DNA of 33,535 nucleotides from positions 58,646-92,180 of the IMG/VR virus record IMGVR_UViG_3300030419_004518; one strand, written 5' to 3'. Position numbers and translations under genes: made by a program. Every line of letters begins with the position of its first letter. The first letter of the stretch is position 1. The DNA is from a virus. Shown piece after piece: positions 1-11,400 of the stretch. The notes below the pieces were generated by a model. It ran no database searches. It had not been told where the DNA came from and saw only the letters and a program-made list of their open reading frames with translations.

Positions 1-1
1 T

Positions 2-2965
2 GTTGCTCAAAATATTGGTCATGGCACATATCCAAGAATGACCATTGAAGGTCAATATGGTAGAGTTGGTATCGGAAGTACTATTCCACAGAAACGATTA
101 ACAATAAGAAATGGTAGTGGAGATGATGGTGGAATATTAGTCCAACCAAATATTAATTTTGCAGCTAATGAAAATCGTGCATATTTAGTAGTTGGAACAG
201 ATGCTTGGAGTGGTTTAACTACAAGCTGGAATACTTATGGATTCCAACATCGTTTCAAAACAAATTCAGGTGGTTCTCCTAGATTAACTATTGACTCTGC
301 ATCTGGAGAGTTATTATGTATTGAAAATGGAGGTAATATTGGTATCGGAACTGACAATCCACTTAGACCACTTCACATAGAAGCTTCAGATTGTCGCATC
401 AGATTGACAGATTCAGATGTAACTACAGATGTTGAACTTCAAAATAATAGTGGTGATGCTATTCTAACAACTAACGGAGCAAGTAATTTAAGTCTTCAAA
501 CCAATAATACTGAAAGACTTCGCATCACATCAGATGGTAAAGTTGGTATTAATACTAATAGTGGTTTAAAAGCACCACTTCATGTTGCCCATGCTGACGG
601 TGGTTTTGGTGCTACACCATATAATAAGGCTGCGATTTTTGGTTCTAAAGGTTGGGTAGATGATACTAGATATCACTATAATGATGCAACTATTTTTCTC
701 TCAGGTAGAAATAATGCTGGTATTGATACTGGTGCTGGAATAGAATTTACCACTCGTACTGTGGCTGATAATAATTGGAGACATGGAGCAATTACTTTTG
801 GTCAAGATGGTATTTTTAGAGTTCTTAATGGTGGTGCTGGAACAACAGAAGGAACAGAAAAAGTTAGCATCTTAACAAATGGTAATGTTGGAATCGGAAG
901 TACTACTCCAACATTAGGATTAGATATAAACAGAGGTGCTAATTCTGGTGTCTTTTTGGGTAATCCTATACACGGATATAAGATAAGAGCAAATGCAACT
1001 AGTTCTAATGATTATGGATTGCTGATTGAGGATGAGGATGGTGTTGATCTTTATAGAGCAGTAGCTTCTACTGGTACTAGTAATGCAAATACTCATACAT
1101 GGTGGACAGACACTGAAGAAAGATTTCAGATCACATCAGGTGGTGTTAAACAAATTAAGAATGGAAACCTGAATATACTTTCAACATATATTGATTTCTC
1201 TGGTTCTTTATCTTCAACACCAGCAACAGCAGCAGCAATATTCAGACCAGCAGATAATACACTTGCATTCTCAACTGCAAATGAAGAAAGACTTCGGATC
1301 GCATCAGATGGTAAAGTTGGTATCGGAACCACTAATCCAAGATCCACATATCTTCATGTTGGCCCTGTTGGTAATACTCCTGGTAGTGTATTTACTACAT
1401 CTCCATTATCCGTATTTGCATCTGGTAATTTAGGAGGAACTACTGGTGATGATAATAAAATTGCAATATTTGGAGGTCAATCAACAGGTAATGTATCTGG
1501 ATTAAGTCTTTATCATTATAGAAGGTCAACTGGTACTAGTTGGACAACAGATGGATTCTCTTTCAGACAAGAGGTTGATAATACTGCAGACATTCATAAT
1601 TATATGTGTTTTGCTGGTGGTAAAGTTGGTATCGGAACTGCAATTCCAGGAGAGAAACTACATGTAATTGGACAAGTTGGTGGTTCTAACCCTTCAGCAG
1701 GATCAAAATGGGATATTGCTAGATTTGTAGCACATGATTATTCTGCTACAAACAGTGGTGGATTAACCATAGGTGCTTATTGGAATAACAGTACTGTTAG
1801 TGGAAGAAGATCATATATTCAATCTTCACAGAGCACCGATTCTGGAAGCACTGCTAGAGACTTGTTATTAAATCCTGATGGTGGTGATGTTGGTATTGGA
1901 ACCGATCAATTTTATGATGGTTCTACAAAGTTAGAAGTAAGAGGAAGAATTAATACAGTTGGTAGTGCATCCACAGGATCTATAAACCCAGGTAATGGAA
2001 CTGTTGTTAATGTAGGTTCATTAACAAATCATAATTTACAGTTGATTACTGGTAATTCTACCAGAGTAACAATTGTACAAGCAGGTACGTCTGGGGAAGC
2101 AATGCGTATCTCAGGTGTTGGTGTAACTGTACAAAGTTCCTTAACTCCTAATTTTGAAGTACAGACTACAGCTTCTTCAGGTCAGGATTGTAAGATAACA
2201 CTAAAAGGTGCAAGAACTTCTTCTAGTACCAGTAATATTGCTATGATACGATTCGTTAATGATACATCTTCCTCATATACGATGGGTGAAATTGTTGGTA
2301 TGGATCCAGCTGGAGCACATGCTAGTCAAATAGGTGATCTAGTCTTTAGAACAACTCATAATGATACCACAACTGAAGTTGCTAGATTTACAGGTGGTGC
2401 AACTGCTGCTGGTAGAAATTTAAAATTTGCGGATGGATCTGGTATTGATTTCTCTGCAACTACTAATTCACCAGGTGCTAACTCTGATACGACAAGTGAA
2501 GTTCTGAATGATTATGAACGAGGAACTTTTGATTTCAAATTAGATGATGATGATGCTGGTAGTGATACTCTTAAGATGCATTATGTTAAAGTCGGAAGCA
2601 TAGTACATTGTTATGGTCCATTTAGAGGTACTGAAGGTCAATCTGCATCTGTATATTGGCAATTATCAGGTACAGCAAATTCAAATATAACTACTAGTTG
2701 TGAATTACCATTCGTTCCTGTAGATTCTGGTGCATGTGACTCACCAATTTATAGAAATATAGAAACAAGAGAACCGAAAAATCCTTCAGATGGTGAACTT
2801 ATGCCAGTTTTGGGTTGGGCAGCAGGAGATTCAACATGTAGATTAACTGATACCAGAACTGAAAAAGTATATAATGCTTATGCTGCTGGTGATACAATGC
2901 AAAAAGCTGATACTAGGACTAACGTTGTTCTACATTTTAATTTTTGCTACGTTACAAATTCCTAA
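2..2965 (+). CDS. Repetitive tail-fibre protein, 5' end cut by window
   Basis: This is the C-terminal 987 codons of a long virion fibre protein. The frame is open from base 2, and the residues before the first in-frame ATG (base 38) already fit the repeat, so that ATG is internal and the true start lies upstream. About eight units of the type R-(L/M)-x-I-x-S-x-G-x-VGIG(T/S)-x-x-P are visible (for example near bases 60, 340, 540, 890, 1310, 1625), separated by 40-110 residue inserts. Such units are common in marine phage fibres and are expected to form a trimeric beta-rich shaft; this is family knowledge, not shown here. The end differs: a GIDFSAT segment followed by LNDYERGTFDFKL (around 2440-2560) is the terminal domain type often seen in marine phage fibres, probably a distal tip. 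A late promoter for the next gene overlaps the stop codon. Confidence 0.86.
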   Translation, partial: VAQNIGHGTYPRMTIEGQYGRVGIGSTIPQKRLTIRNGSGDDGGILVQPNINFAANENRAYLVVGTDAWSGLTTSWNTYGFQHRFKTNSGGSPRLTIDSASGELLCIENGGNIGIGTDNPLRPLHIEASDCRIRLTDSDVTTDVELQNNSGDAILTTNGASNLSLQTNNTERLRITSDGKVGINTNSGLKAPLHVAHADGGFGATPYNKAAIFGSKGWVDDTRYHYNDATIFLSGRNNAGIDTGAGIEFTTRTVADNNWRHGAITFGQDGIFRVLNGGAGTTEGTEKVSILTNGNVGIGSTTPTLGLDINRGANSGVFLGNPIHGYKIRANATSSNDYGLLIEDEDGVDLYRAVASTGTSNANTHTWWTDTEERFQITSGGVKQIKNGNLNILSTYIDFSGSLSSTPATAAAIFRPADNTLAFSTANEERLRIASDGKVGIGTTNPRSTYLHVGPVGNTPGSVFTTSPLSVFASGNLGGTTGDDNKIAIFGGQSTGNVSGLSLYHYRRSTGTSWTTDGFSFRQEVDNTADIHNYMCFAGGKVGIGTAIPGEKLHVIGQVGGSNPSAGSKWDIARFVAHDYSATNSGGLTIGAYWNNSTVSGRRSYIQSSQSTDSGSTARDLLLNPDGGDVGIGTDQFYDGSTKLEVRGRINTVGSASTGSINPGNGTVVNVGSLTNHNLQLITGNSTRVTIVQAGTSGEAMRISGVGVTVQSSLTPNFEVQTTASSGQDCKITLKGARTSSSTSNIAMIRFVNDTSSSYTMGEIVGMDPAGAHASQIGDLVFRTTHNDTTTEVARFTGGATAAGRNLKFADGSGIDFSATTNSPGANSDTTSEVLNDYERGTFDFKLDDDDAGSDTLKMHYVKVGSIVHCYGPFRGTEGQSASVYWQLSGTANSNITTSCELPFVPVDSGACDSPIYRNIETREPKNPSDGELMPVLGWAAGDSTCRLTDTRTEKVYNAYAAGDTMQKADTRTNVVLHFNFCYVTNS
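519..553 (+). repeat. Shaft-unit DNA seam, copy 1
   Basis: 35 bases beginning TTCGCATCACATCAGATGG are identical to bases 13682-13716 and 14006-14040, which lie in a different gene 13 kb away. They encode RITSDGKVGIN of the shaft unit. Shorter, slightly diverged versions occur in every repetitive fibre gene here. Confidence 0.85.
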
Positions 2966-2971
2966 TAAATA
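2964..2971 (+). promoter_or_regulatory. T4-type late promoter (AATAAATA)
   Basis: AATAAATA overlaps the stop codon of the preceding fibre gene and lies 38 bases before the next start. It matches the NATAAATA late-promoter core of T4-like phages, which is recognised by a phage sigma factor related to gp55. The same core recurs before six other structural genes in this window. Confidence 0.7.
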
Positions 2972-3009
2972 ATAATGCCTAAACCTGTTTAGTTCGGAGG
3001 ACTTTCCTA

Positions 3010-3297
3010 ATGGCTCTTACTGAATCAATTGAATATGATAAGATTGAAGTTGTTGGACTTTATAAACATATTCAAGTTAGAAAAGCTACAGTTATAAAAA
3101 AAGATGGAAATGAAATAACTCGTACATTTGATCGTTATGTTTTAAAATGTGGATCTCTAGGTAGTAATAATGAATTAGTAGAAACTGATATTTCTGGTCA
3201 ACCAGATGAAGTAAGAGCAATATGTAATGCAGCATGGACAGATGCAGTCAAAGAATCTTGGAAAAACTATATGACTGCTCATGATAATGGAACTTAA
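3010..3297 (+). CDS. Small conserved structural-module protein
   Basis: A 95-residue soluble protein with no membrane segment and no recognised catalytic motif. The N-terminus (EYDKIEVVG...IQVRKATVIKKDG) and C-terminus (AICNAAWTDAVKESWKNYM) resemble a small protein I have seen repeatedly beside tail-fibre genes in marine T4-like phages. Its function is unknown to me; a virion or fibre-assembly role is inferred only from position between two fibre genes. The start is well supported: CGGAGGA lies about 9 bases upstream of the ATG, the strongest Shine-Dalgarno site in the structural module. It has its own late promoter at 2964 and another late promoter follows it, so it could be made in amounts different from its neighbours. 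Confidence 0.75.
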   Translation: MALTESIEYDKIEVVGLYKHIQVRKATVIKKDGNEITRTFDRYVLKCGSLGSNNELVETDISGQPDEVRAICNAAWTDAVKESWKNYMTAHDNGT

Positions 3298-3314
3298 TTG
3301 TTATGAAATGTACT

Positions 3315-3322
3315 CATAAATA
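3315..3322 (+). promoter_or_regulatory. T4-type late promoter (CATAAATA)
   Basis: CATAAATA followed by GGTAAAAAG lies 14 bases upstream of the ATG of the 1698-residue fibre gene. The A-rich stretch after the core recurs in the promoters at 8442 and 12522. Confidence 0.72.
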
Positions 3323-3335
3323 GGTAAAAAGTATA

Positions 3336-6300
3336 ATGGCATTAGATAAATTAACTAAAATTGATTCTCAAACTGGTATAAGAACCACAGCTGATTATAC
3401 TGTATCAGATTTGACAGTGGATACTGTAACTGTTAAATCTGGTGGAATCAAGATGCCAGTTGGAATGAGTACATTCCAAAATGTTACTGTTACTGGAGAA
3501 TTAACAGTAGAAGGAACGACAACAACATTAGATACTAATTTGATAGGTGTAGATAGAGTTGAAGTAGGAGCAGATAGTGATAGTGTTGTTGGTGTAGCAG
3601 TCACACAAAGTGGATCAGCAGATATTGTAAAGTTAGTTGGATCAGGAAGTACAGTTGTTACTGTTACTACTGGTGGAAATGTTCTTGTGGGAACAACAAA
3701 TGAAGGTACTGCTGCCCAGTTGTTGTCACTTTATAGAACAGGTTCATCTTCATTAGAATTGAGAACTAATACAACTGGAAATAGTATTCTTCATTTTACT
3801 GATGGAGATCCACCATCAGGTAATGCAGCATATAGAGGATTTATCGAATATAATCATAGAAATGATTTTATGAGGTTTGGTACTTCTGCGTCGGGAAGAG
3901 TTTGGATTAATAGTGCGGGAGTTGGTATCGGAACGACCAACCCACAAACAAAATTGCATATATTAGCTGCTAATCCAGTTATAAGATTAACAGATTCAGA
4001 TCAAACAACAGATAATAAGAGTTGGAATATTTCTGCTGGAACAGCTAATATTTTAAGATTCCAAGCAATAAATGATGCTGGTAGTAGTGGTGGTGGAAAT
4101 TTATTTGAATTTTATAGAAGTGGAACGGCAATAAATCAATTCCGTGGAGTTAAATCTGCTACTCCTTGGTTTGTAATTGATAATGACACCAGAAGAGTTG
4201 GTATCGGAACTACCATTCCAATAGAAAAATTGGAAGTAACTGGAAATACTGTTATTGGAATTGTAACAGATAAAACAAATTATTCCAATACATTTGATGC
4301 AAGTGGTAATGGATTAGGTGTAACTGGAGTTAGAGCTCTTAATATTATTGATCATAATGCTGTAATAAAAATAGCAAGAAATCATAATAACTATGGATCA
4401 GGAATAGATTTTCAGCATTGGAATCTTGATATATCTACAAGGTATGGTAGAGGACTTGTTGGGATTGAGTCTAGTAGTATGTATTTGATGAATACTACTG
4501 AAGAAGGTTACATACACTTTAATACTACACCAAGTGGTGGATCGCATACAGAAAGACTTCGCATCAATTCAGGTGGTCAAGTATCAATAAGTGGAGCAGG
4601 AACCACATTTGGTAATAATACATTATTGAATATAGCACCTGCGAATAGAACAACTGCATTTGATGCAAGTGATGGAGATACTTGGCATGATGTTGTTATA
4701 AAACATGGGGGAGATGCTACAAATAATGCAGTAGGACTTGCTTTTGAAGTTTCAGCAGATGCTTATCATAAGAATGCTGGAACTGGTATTGCAGCAATTA
4801 AGAATGGAACTGATAGTGATTATGGTGCTGATTTAGCATTCATCACCAGACCACAAAGTGCGGTTGCACAAGAAAGACTTCGCATCACATCTGATGGTAG
4901 AATCGGTATTAATGATAGTACGCCAAATGATTATGAATTGGACATAATGAAACGTAGCACTGCTACTGATGCACAGATAAGACTTTATAATAATGGAACA
5001 GGTTCAAGCAATGATACAATAATGCGGTATCAGATTGGTGGAACATCGGCAGCTAATTATATCTACTTTGGAGATAGTGGTGATACCAATGCTGGTCAGA
5101 TAGTCTATAATCATGGCAACGATAGTATGAGATTTTGGACTGGTGCTAATGAAAGACTTCGCATCGACTCAAGTGGTTTCGTTGGTATCGGAACTGACGA
5201 TCCACAAAAGACTTTAAATGTTTTTGCTGGTGTAGGAACAACTGAGTTAATTCGCCTCTCTCAACCAGTTGATGCTAGTGTTCAACAAAATTTTGGAATA
5301 GGTTGGTGCTCAAATAATAACCACACATGGCCTGGAGCACAAATAACTTCTGAGGAATATGATGTCTCAGATCCAAGGAGATCTTTACTTTTTTATACTA
5401 GAGGAACAAATGATGATATTGCTCCTACTGAAAGACTTCGCATCACAAGTGCAGGTAATGTTGGTATCGGAACTAATACTACAAATGAACTCGTCCGTAT
5501 ATTTTATACTGATTCAACGGTATGGCCTTTTGATTCTACGGTAAGTGGAGCACCTACGTATACTCCATACTCTAATGAGGTAGTTCTTCATAATCATGTA
5601 AGAGACACACTGGGTTCATTTGCTAGTATCTTTTTCCGTGCAGGATCAGATGCTAGTGGAAATAAAATTGGAACAGCAAGAATAGCTGCTGTAGATACAG
5701 GAGATTATAAAGCAGATCTTGTATTTGGAACAAGAAATACTACATTCGCTGAAAGACTTCGCATCAAATATGATGGTAATGTCGGTATCGGAACTAGTGT
5801 ACCTGATGCACCACTTCATGTACATACTACTCCTGGTTATGGAACCATAGCAATATTTGGTAGTAATGACAATACATCTGGAGAACAATTTGAGTGTCTA
5901 GAAATAAAAAATGATATAGCAACATATCCTGCATTATCAAATCAGTCATCTGGTGATACTTTAGATTTAAGATCTTTGGGTTCGATTCAGGCAACGATAG
6001 ACTCAAATAATAATTCGACTGGTAGGTATTTCCGTGTATCTGCTAATGGTATCGGTAATACTGCAACTGAATATTTCAGAGTTCAAGAAGATGGTTTGGT
6101 TGGTATTAATAGCACCAGTCCAGGACATCAATTAGATGTAGTTGCTACTACTTCTGCTGTTGCAAGATTTGAAAGAACTGGTGGAGCATGGGCAAAGGTA
6201 GATATTAAAGCAGGTAATAATGCTGGTAATTCATATCTTACATTTAGTGATACTGATGCAAGTGAAAGAGGCGAGATTAACTATGAACATAATGATGATA

Positions 6301-8432
6301 GTTTGAGATTTGGTACTGCTGGAACAGAAAATAGAATGACGATTGATTCAGCTGGTCGTGTGTTAGTAGGACTAACTAGTGCTATGACCACTGGATCAAA
6401 TGATCGTAGAGATACTATTCAGGCAGTTCATACAGCAGGTGCTCAACTTCTACTAGGACGTAATGATACAGAAACATCAGTATCAAATAGGTTAGGTGAA
6501 ATTGCAGCACTAACTAATGATTCTGGAGGAAATGGATATAAGGTAGGTGCATCTATAAGATTTGAAGTTTCTGCTACTCATGGTAGTGGTGGTGATCATC
6601 CAACATCAATATTATTTCAAACTTGTACTGATGGTAGCGACACCTTAGAAGAGAGAATACGTGTTAATCATGATGGTGATCTTATAATGACATCATCTCA
6701 AATTCAAAAAATTAATAATACTGGTTCTCTGGTTCTTGCTGGTGGTGATGATTCAAATGTTGGTGGTAATATTACAGTGTATAGTTCTAATCATGGCACT
6801 ACTTCTTTACGAGATGTAATTAGATTTAGGAATAGTGCAAATGAATGTATGCGTATTGATGGTAGTGGTAGACTACTTCTGGGTAGTAGTAGTGAAACTG
6901 ATCGTTCTATTAGTGATGACTCAACTGCAGTTCTTCAATTGAGTCATGCATCAACACCTAAAATGATCCTTGTTAGAGATGATACTAGTATTGTTTCTGG
7001 TAATCATATTGGAATAATTGATTTTCATAGTATAGATGCAGGTCCAGTTAGGTGTGCAAGAATTTCAGCACTTGCAACAGCAACTCATCAGTCAAATGAT
7101 CATGCTACTGCTTTAACATTCCAGACTTGTGCTGATAATACTTCCACTTCCCAAGAAGCGTTGCGTATTTGTCATGATGGTGATGTTATGATTAACAGAA
7201 ATGACGCTAATACATCAAATAATGCTATTCTTGAAATAAATTCGCATGATATTCAAAACAAATATAATTATGATAATACGTCACAATATGCTCTGTTGAT
7301 CGATAGTCATTTTTCTGGTACTGAAGATTTAACAACAAATAGAACGAAAGCAGGTATAAGAATTGATATGGAGTACAGTGGTACTGGTGCAAAGAGTAAT
7401 ACTTCTGGTGAAAGAAATGCTTTGTATGGAGTACATTCTACAATAAACACAACAAAAGATACGTATACAGCTTATTCTGGATACTTCTTTGCAGAAGCAG
7501 GAGCAGATGATCAAGAGGAATCCACTACCGTTATGGGTGTATATGGATATGGAAGAAATTATAGTATTGGAGGATCAAATAGAAGCTCCACAATATATGG
7601 TGGATATTTCTTAGGATATAGAGGTGGAGATATAAATGCTGGACACCTATATGGTGTATATGCACGAGCACATCAGACCACTAACGGAAGTGGTAAGGGT
7701 GGTGATATAACTGGTGTGTACTCAGAATGTGAATTTGATGAAGAAGATATCAACAATGCATATGCCTTTAGAGGGCATATGGACAGGGATGCAGGTACTA
7801 TTACAAATGGTTATATTCTTTATGGTTCTTTTTCTGGAGATTCTAATTTCACCAACAGATGGGGAATTTACATAGGAGATTCTGCGAAGAACTATCTTAA
7901 TGGTGACTTAGAAATTACTGGTACTTTTGAAAAAGGAACTGATAACTTTAGAATACCACATCCACTTGTAGGACTCACAACAACAAAAGATCTTGTTCAT
8001 AGTGTGATTGAAGGTCCACAGATGGATCTTATCTATCGTGGTAAGACTGATCTTGTTGCTGGTATATCCACAATTAATATTGATACAAAAGCAGGAATGA
8101 CAGAGGGTACATTTGTTGCTCTTTGTAGAGATATTCAGTGCTTTACATCAAATGAAACAGGATGGACAAACGTAAAAGGATCTGTGACTGGTAATAAAAT
8201 CACAATTATTGCACAAGATAATAGTTGTACAGACACTATTTCTTGGATGGTTGTTGGTGAACGTCAAGATGATAATGCTAAATCAGCAAAATGCACTGAC
8301 AATGATGGTAATCTTATCGTTGAACCTGATAAGAGAACTGATCTTAACGATAAATATCAGGCAGAGTCTGAGAAAAATATTTACAATATAGATCCTAATC
8401 ATAATCCTGGTGATGATCCTGTTGAAGAATAG
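3336..8432 (+). CDS. Giant repetitive tail-fibre protein (1698 aa)
   Basis: The longest gene in the window. The N-terminal ~120 residues hold a head region (LTVEGTTTTLDT, TQSGSADIVKLVGSG) that is clearly paralogous to residues 35-130 of the fibre encoded at 12547. Residues ~195-1270 contain about twelve shaft units ending in VGIGT or a degraded form (VLVGLTS, LLLGSSS, VMINRND), so repeat quality falls toward the C-terminus. Residues ~1300-1530 form a different, Gly/Tyr-rich segment with recurring YGVY, YGGYF and YGYG motifs. The C-terminal part (HPLVGLTTTKDLVHSVIEGP near 1540, GTFVALCRDIQC near 1590, SWMVVGER near 1636) is a domain I recognise from many marine phage fibres, and the extreme end is acidic. 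The likely role is a long fibre or tail appendage contacting the host. Expressed from the late promoter at 3315; the ribosome site is weak. Confidence 0.87.
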   Translation: MALDKLTKIDSQTGIRTTADYTVSDLTVDTVTVKSGGIKMPVGMSTFQNVTVTGELTVEGTTTTLDTNLIGVDRVEVGADSDSVVGVAVTQSGSADIVKLVGSGSTVVTVTTGGNVLVGTTNEGTAAQLLSLYRTGSSSLELRTNTTGNSILHFTDGDPPSGNAAYRGFIEYNHRNDFMRFGTSASGRVWINSAGVGIGTTNPQTKLHILAANPVIRLTDSDQTTDNKSWNISAGTANILRFQAINDAGSSGGGNLFEFYRSGTAINQFRGVKSATPWFVIDNDTRRVGIGTTIPIEKLEVTGNTVIGIVTDKTNYSNTFDASGNGLGVTGVRALNIIDHNAVIKIARNHNNYGSGIDFQHWNLDISTRYGRGLVGIESSSMYLMNTTEEGYIHFNTTPSGGSHTERLRINSGGQVSISGAGTTFGNNTLLNIAPANRTTAFDASDGDTWHDVVIKHGGDATNNAVGLAFEVSADAYHKNAGTGIAAIKNGTDSDYGADLAFITRPQSAVAQERLRITSDGRIGINDSTPNDYELDIMKRSTATDAQIRLYNNGTGSSNDTIMRYQIGGTSAANYIYFGDSGDTNAGQIVYNHGNDSMRFWTGANERLRIDSSGFVGIGTDDPQKTLNVFAGVGTTELIRLSQPVDASVQQNFGIGWCSNNNHTWPGAQITSEEYDVSDPRRSLLFYTRGTNDDIAPTERLRITSAGNVGIGTNTTNELVRIFYTDSTVWPFDSTVSGAPTYTPYSNEVVLHNHVRDTLGSFASIFFRAGSDASGNKIGTARIAAVDTGDYKADLVFGTRNTTFAERLRIKYDGNVGIGTSVPDAPLHVHTTPGYGTIAIFGSNDNTSGEQFECLEIKNDIATYPALSNQSSGDTLDLRSLGSIQATIDSNNNSTGRYFRVSANGIGNTATEYFRVQEDGLVGINSTSPGHQLDVVATTSAVARFERTGGAWAKVDIKAGNNAGNSYLTFSDTDASERGEINYEHNDDSLRFGTAGTENRMTIDSAGRVLVGLTSAMTTGSNDRRDTIQAVHTAGAQLLLGRNDTETSVSNRLGEIAALTNDSGGNGYKVGASIRFEVSATHGSGGDHPTSILFQTCTDGSDTLEERIRVNHDGDLIMTSSQIQKINNTGSLVLAGGDDSNVGGNITVYSSNHGTTSLRDVIRFRNSANECMRIDGSGRLLLGSSSETDRSISDDSTAVLQLSHASTPKMILVRDDTSIVSGNHIGIIDFHSIDAGPVRCARISALATATHQSNDHATALTFQTCADNTSTSQEALRICHDGDVMINRNDANTSNNAILEINSHDIQNKYNYDNTSQYALLIDSHFSGTEDLTTNRTKAGIRIDMEYSGTGAKSNTSGERNALYGVHSTINTTKDTYTAYSGYFFAEAGADDQEESTTVMGVYGYGRNYSIGGSNRSSTIYGGYFLGYRGGDINAGHLYGVYARAHQTTNGSGKGGDITGVYSECEFDEEDINNAYAFRGHMDRDAGTITNGYILYGSFSGDSNFTNRWGIYIGDSAKNYLNGDLEITGTFEKGTDNFRIPHPLVGLTTTKDLVHSVIEGPQMDLIYRGKTDLVAGISTINIDTKAGMTEGTFVALCRDIQCFTSNETGWTNVKGSVTGNKITIIAQDNSCTDTISWMVVGERQDDNAKSAKCTDNDGNLIVEPDKRTDLNDKYQAESEKNIYNIDPNHNPGDDPVEE

Positions 8433-8441
8433 GATAACAAT

Positions 8442-8449
8442 GATAAATA
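8442..8449 (+). promoter_or_regulatory. T4-type late promoter (GATAAATA)
   Basis: GATAAATA followed by ACTAAAAAATA, 20 bases before the next ATG. The downstream ACTAAAAA extension is shared with the promoter at 12522. Confidence 0.75.
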
Positions 8450-8468
8450 ACTAAAAAATAAGAGTGTC

Positions 8469-11400
8469 ATGCCTTATATTGGTCAATTACCTGCAACTGG
8501 TGAGAATAATGCGTTTAGGATATTAGATGATATTTCTTCTTATGTTCTAACATTTGATGGATCGGATGCGAGTGTTGTAAGTACATCGAATGATACAATT
8601 ACAATAACTGGTGCAGAAAATAGATTTCTTACAGGACAAAGAGTAACATATAGTAAAGGCTCTGGTGGAACGGTAATAACTGGGTTAACAGATGATACAG
8701 CATATTATGCAATTAGAGATAGTAATACAACAATAAAACTTGCTACTAGTTCATCAAATGCAACTAATGGTGTAGCAGTTGATCTAACAGGTGTTGGAGG
8801 AGGAACAGCACATAAAATAACTCTAGCATTTGATGGAACAAATACAAAATTTAGAACAACATATGATAGTGGAAAGCAAGATCCAAAGGTAACTAGAGCT
8901 GCTCAATTAGTATTATCAATAAATGGTATTATTCAACAACCAATTGATAGTACATCACCTTCTTCTGGTTTTGGAATTGATGGTGGTGATATTGTATTTT
9001 CAACTGCACCTGATGCCAATGATGATTTTTGGGGTCATGTATTAGCAAGTAATACAGTAACATTTGATATTTCTGATAATGATATAGATAATTTTACTGG
9101 TGATGGATCAACAGTAAACTTTACTCTTTCAAAAACTCCATCAGATAATAGAAATGTTTTAGTTACATTAGATGGTGTAGTTCAGTATCCATCAGATAAT
9201 AGTACAACAAGAGCATATCAAGTTTCAGAGAATGAATTACAGTTTGTAAGTGCTCCTGCATTAAATGTTTCGATACAAGTAAGACATATTGGTTTTGCTG
9301 GTGCATCAAGTGGTTCTAGTGCATCTGGTGGAGTAACAGGATTTTATGGTAGAACAGGTAATGTAGTATTAAAGAACACAGATAATCCAGTTATTGGTAA
9401 TTTAACAGCAGTAGATGGAACATTTAGTGGTAATGTTTCTATTGCAAAGACATTAACATACATGGATGTTGCACATATTGATGCTGTTGGTGTGGTTACA
9501 GCACAATCTGGTATTCAATGTCTTGATGATTTGAATGTTGGTTTAGGTACATTTTTTGTTGATAAGAGCACAGGATTTGTAGGTATTGGAACTATTGTTC
9601 CAGTAAGGAAACTTCATGTAGTGTCCGATGAACAGGTAGTAGGACTTCTTACATCTACAAATGCTGCAAATAAAAGTTTTCTGAGGATGTCGGATCCTAC
9701 TACAACTTCTCAAGGAACTGCCCCCTCTATTGGAAGTAAGGGTGATTTTTTAGAGTTAAGAACTGGTAGTGCTACTAGATTAACTATCGACTCAAGTGGT
9801 AATATTGGTATTGGAAGCACTGCTCCTGCTCAATTATTACATTTAGAAAAAAATGGTGCATTTCAAATTCTTTTAAAAAGAGGTGGTGGTTCTCCTAGTG
9901 AGGTGGCATTTAAAAACTCAGGTAATTATGCAGTAATCTCAAATAATACAAACGGAATAGATTTACAAACAGGTACGACTCCATCATCTTCTTTGCATAT
10001 TGATCAATATGGTAAAGTTGGTATCACAACCGAAGAACCACAGAGAAATTTACATATACATCAAAATACAGCAGCTAGTGCTTATTTGCATATGACTAAT
10101 AGCACTACAGGTGCTACAACCACTGATGGTTTTAGTTTGTATATTGCAACTAGCGGAATTGCATATTATCGGGCAAGAGAAACTACAGGACAACATGTAT
10201 TTTATACAGGAACTACAGAAAAATTTCGCATAGATGAAGATGGTAAAGTTGGTATTGGGTCAGATGATCCAGATGCATGGTTACATATACAAACTGTCAG
10301 CACTACTGGTGATGAAGATCTTATTAAATTAAGTCGTAACCAATATGAAGTAGGTAAGATAAGAAGATCTGCAGGTGCTATGAGGGTCAGTGGTGATGGA
10401 AATTTACATCTTGAAGCTGATTATAATACGGATCATGGAGCAACAGATTCAAATATTATATTTAATGTTGATGATGATGAAAAAGTTCGCATCACATCAG
10501 CAGGTAGGCTAGGTATAGGAACTGATAATCCATCACATGACCTAGATATCGAATCTGTTCATCCAACTATTGAGTTGAAAGATTCAGATAATAATTATAT
10601 TTTCCAATTAACACAAAGTGGTTCTGCTACTTATGTGGATTTTGATACAACAGGTGGAGGAAGTTCATCACTTAGAATTAGAAATGCTGGTAGTGAAAAA
10701 GTTCGTATAACTTCTGGTGGTCTGGTCGGCATCGGAACTGATAATCCAGACTCTAAACTTTCTATTTACAGTGGAACTGCAGGTACAGTAACAGCAGATG
10801 CAGATGCTGATGAATTAACACTTGAGAGTAGTGGTAATGTTGGATTATCCCTATTAACAGCAGCGACAGGTGAGAGTAGTATTTACTTTGGAAATCCAGG
10901 TACTAACGGACAGAAAGATGGTTGGATAAAATATTATCACGAATCTCATTCAACAACAGCAGATAGAAGATGTTTATCATTTAAAACTGGTGGTGGATCT
11001 GAGAAAATGAGGCTTGATGCTACTGGTAGATTACTAATAAATCGCACAGCACAACACGCATCAAGTTCTGAAAGATTGAGTGTGAATGGAATGACTTCCA
11101 TTCAAAAGGATAGTACTAGTACTGCTGGATTGTATGTTTTTAATGAAGAGACAACAAGTGATGGAACTGTTCAACCATTTATTTTCTGCCATGATGGTAG
11201 TGGTATAAGATCTGGACTCGGTGTTCAAAGAAGTACTGGAAAAACAATTTTAAATGGACAGTTTGGAATATCATTAAGAACTGGTTCTTCTGGAGTTGGT
11301 GGTGATGAAAGACTTTTCATCAAATCAGATGGTAATGTTGGTATAGGAACTGATAATGCATCAACACAATTACACCTTAAAGGTAGTGACCCAACATTTA

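Noticed and set aside
2972-2995. CTAAAC...GTTTAG near 2979 as a terminator
   Set aside because: The stem is only about 5 bp, AT-rich and lacks a T run; it lies between a late promoter and the gene it serves.
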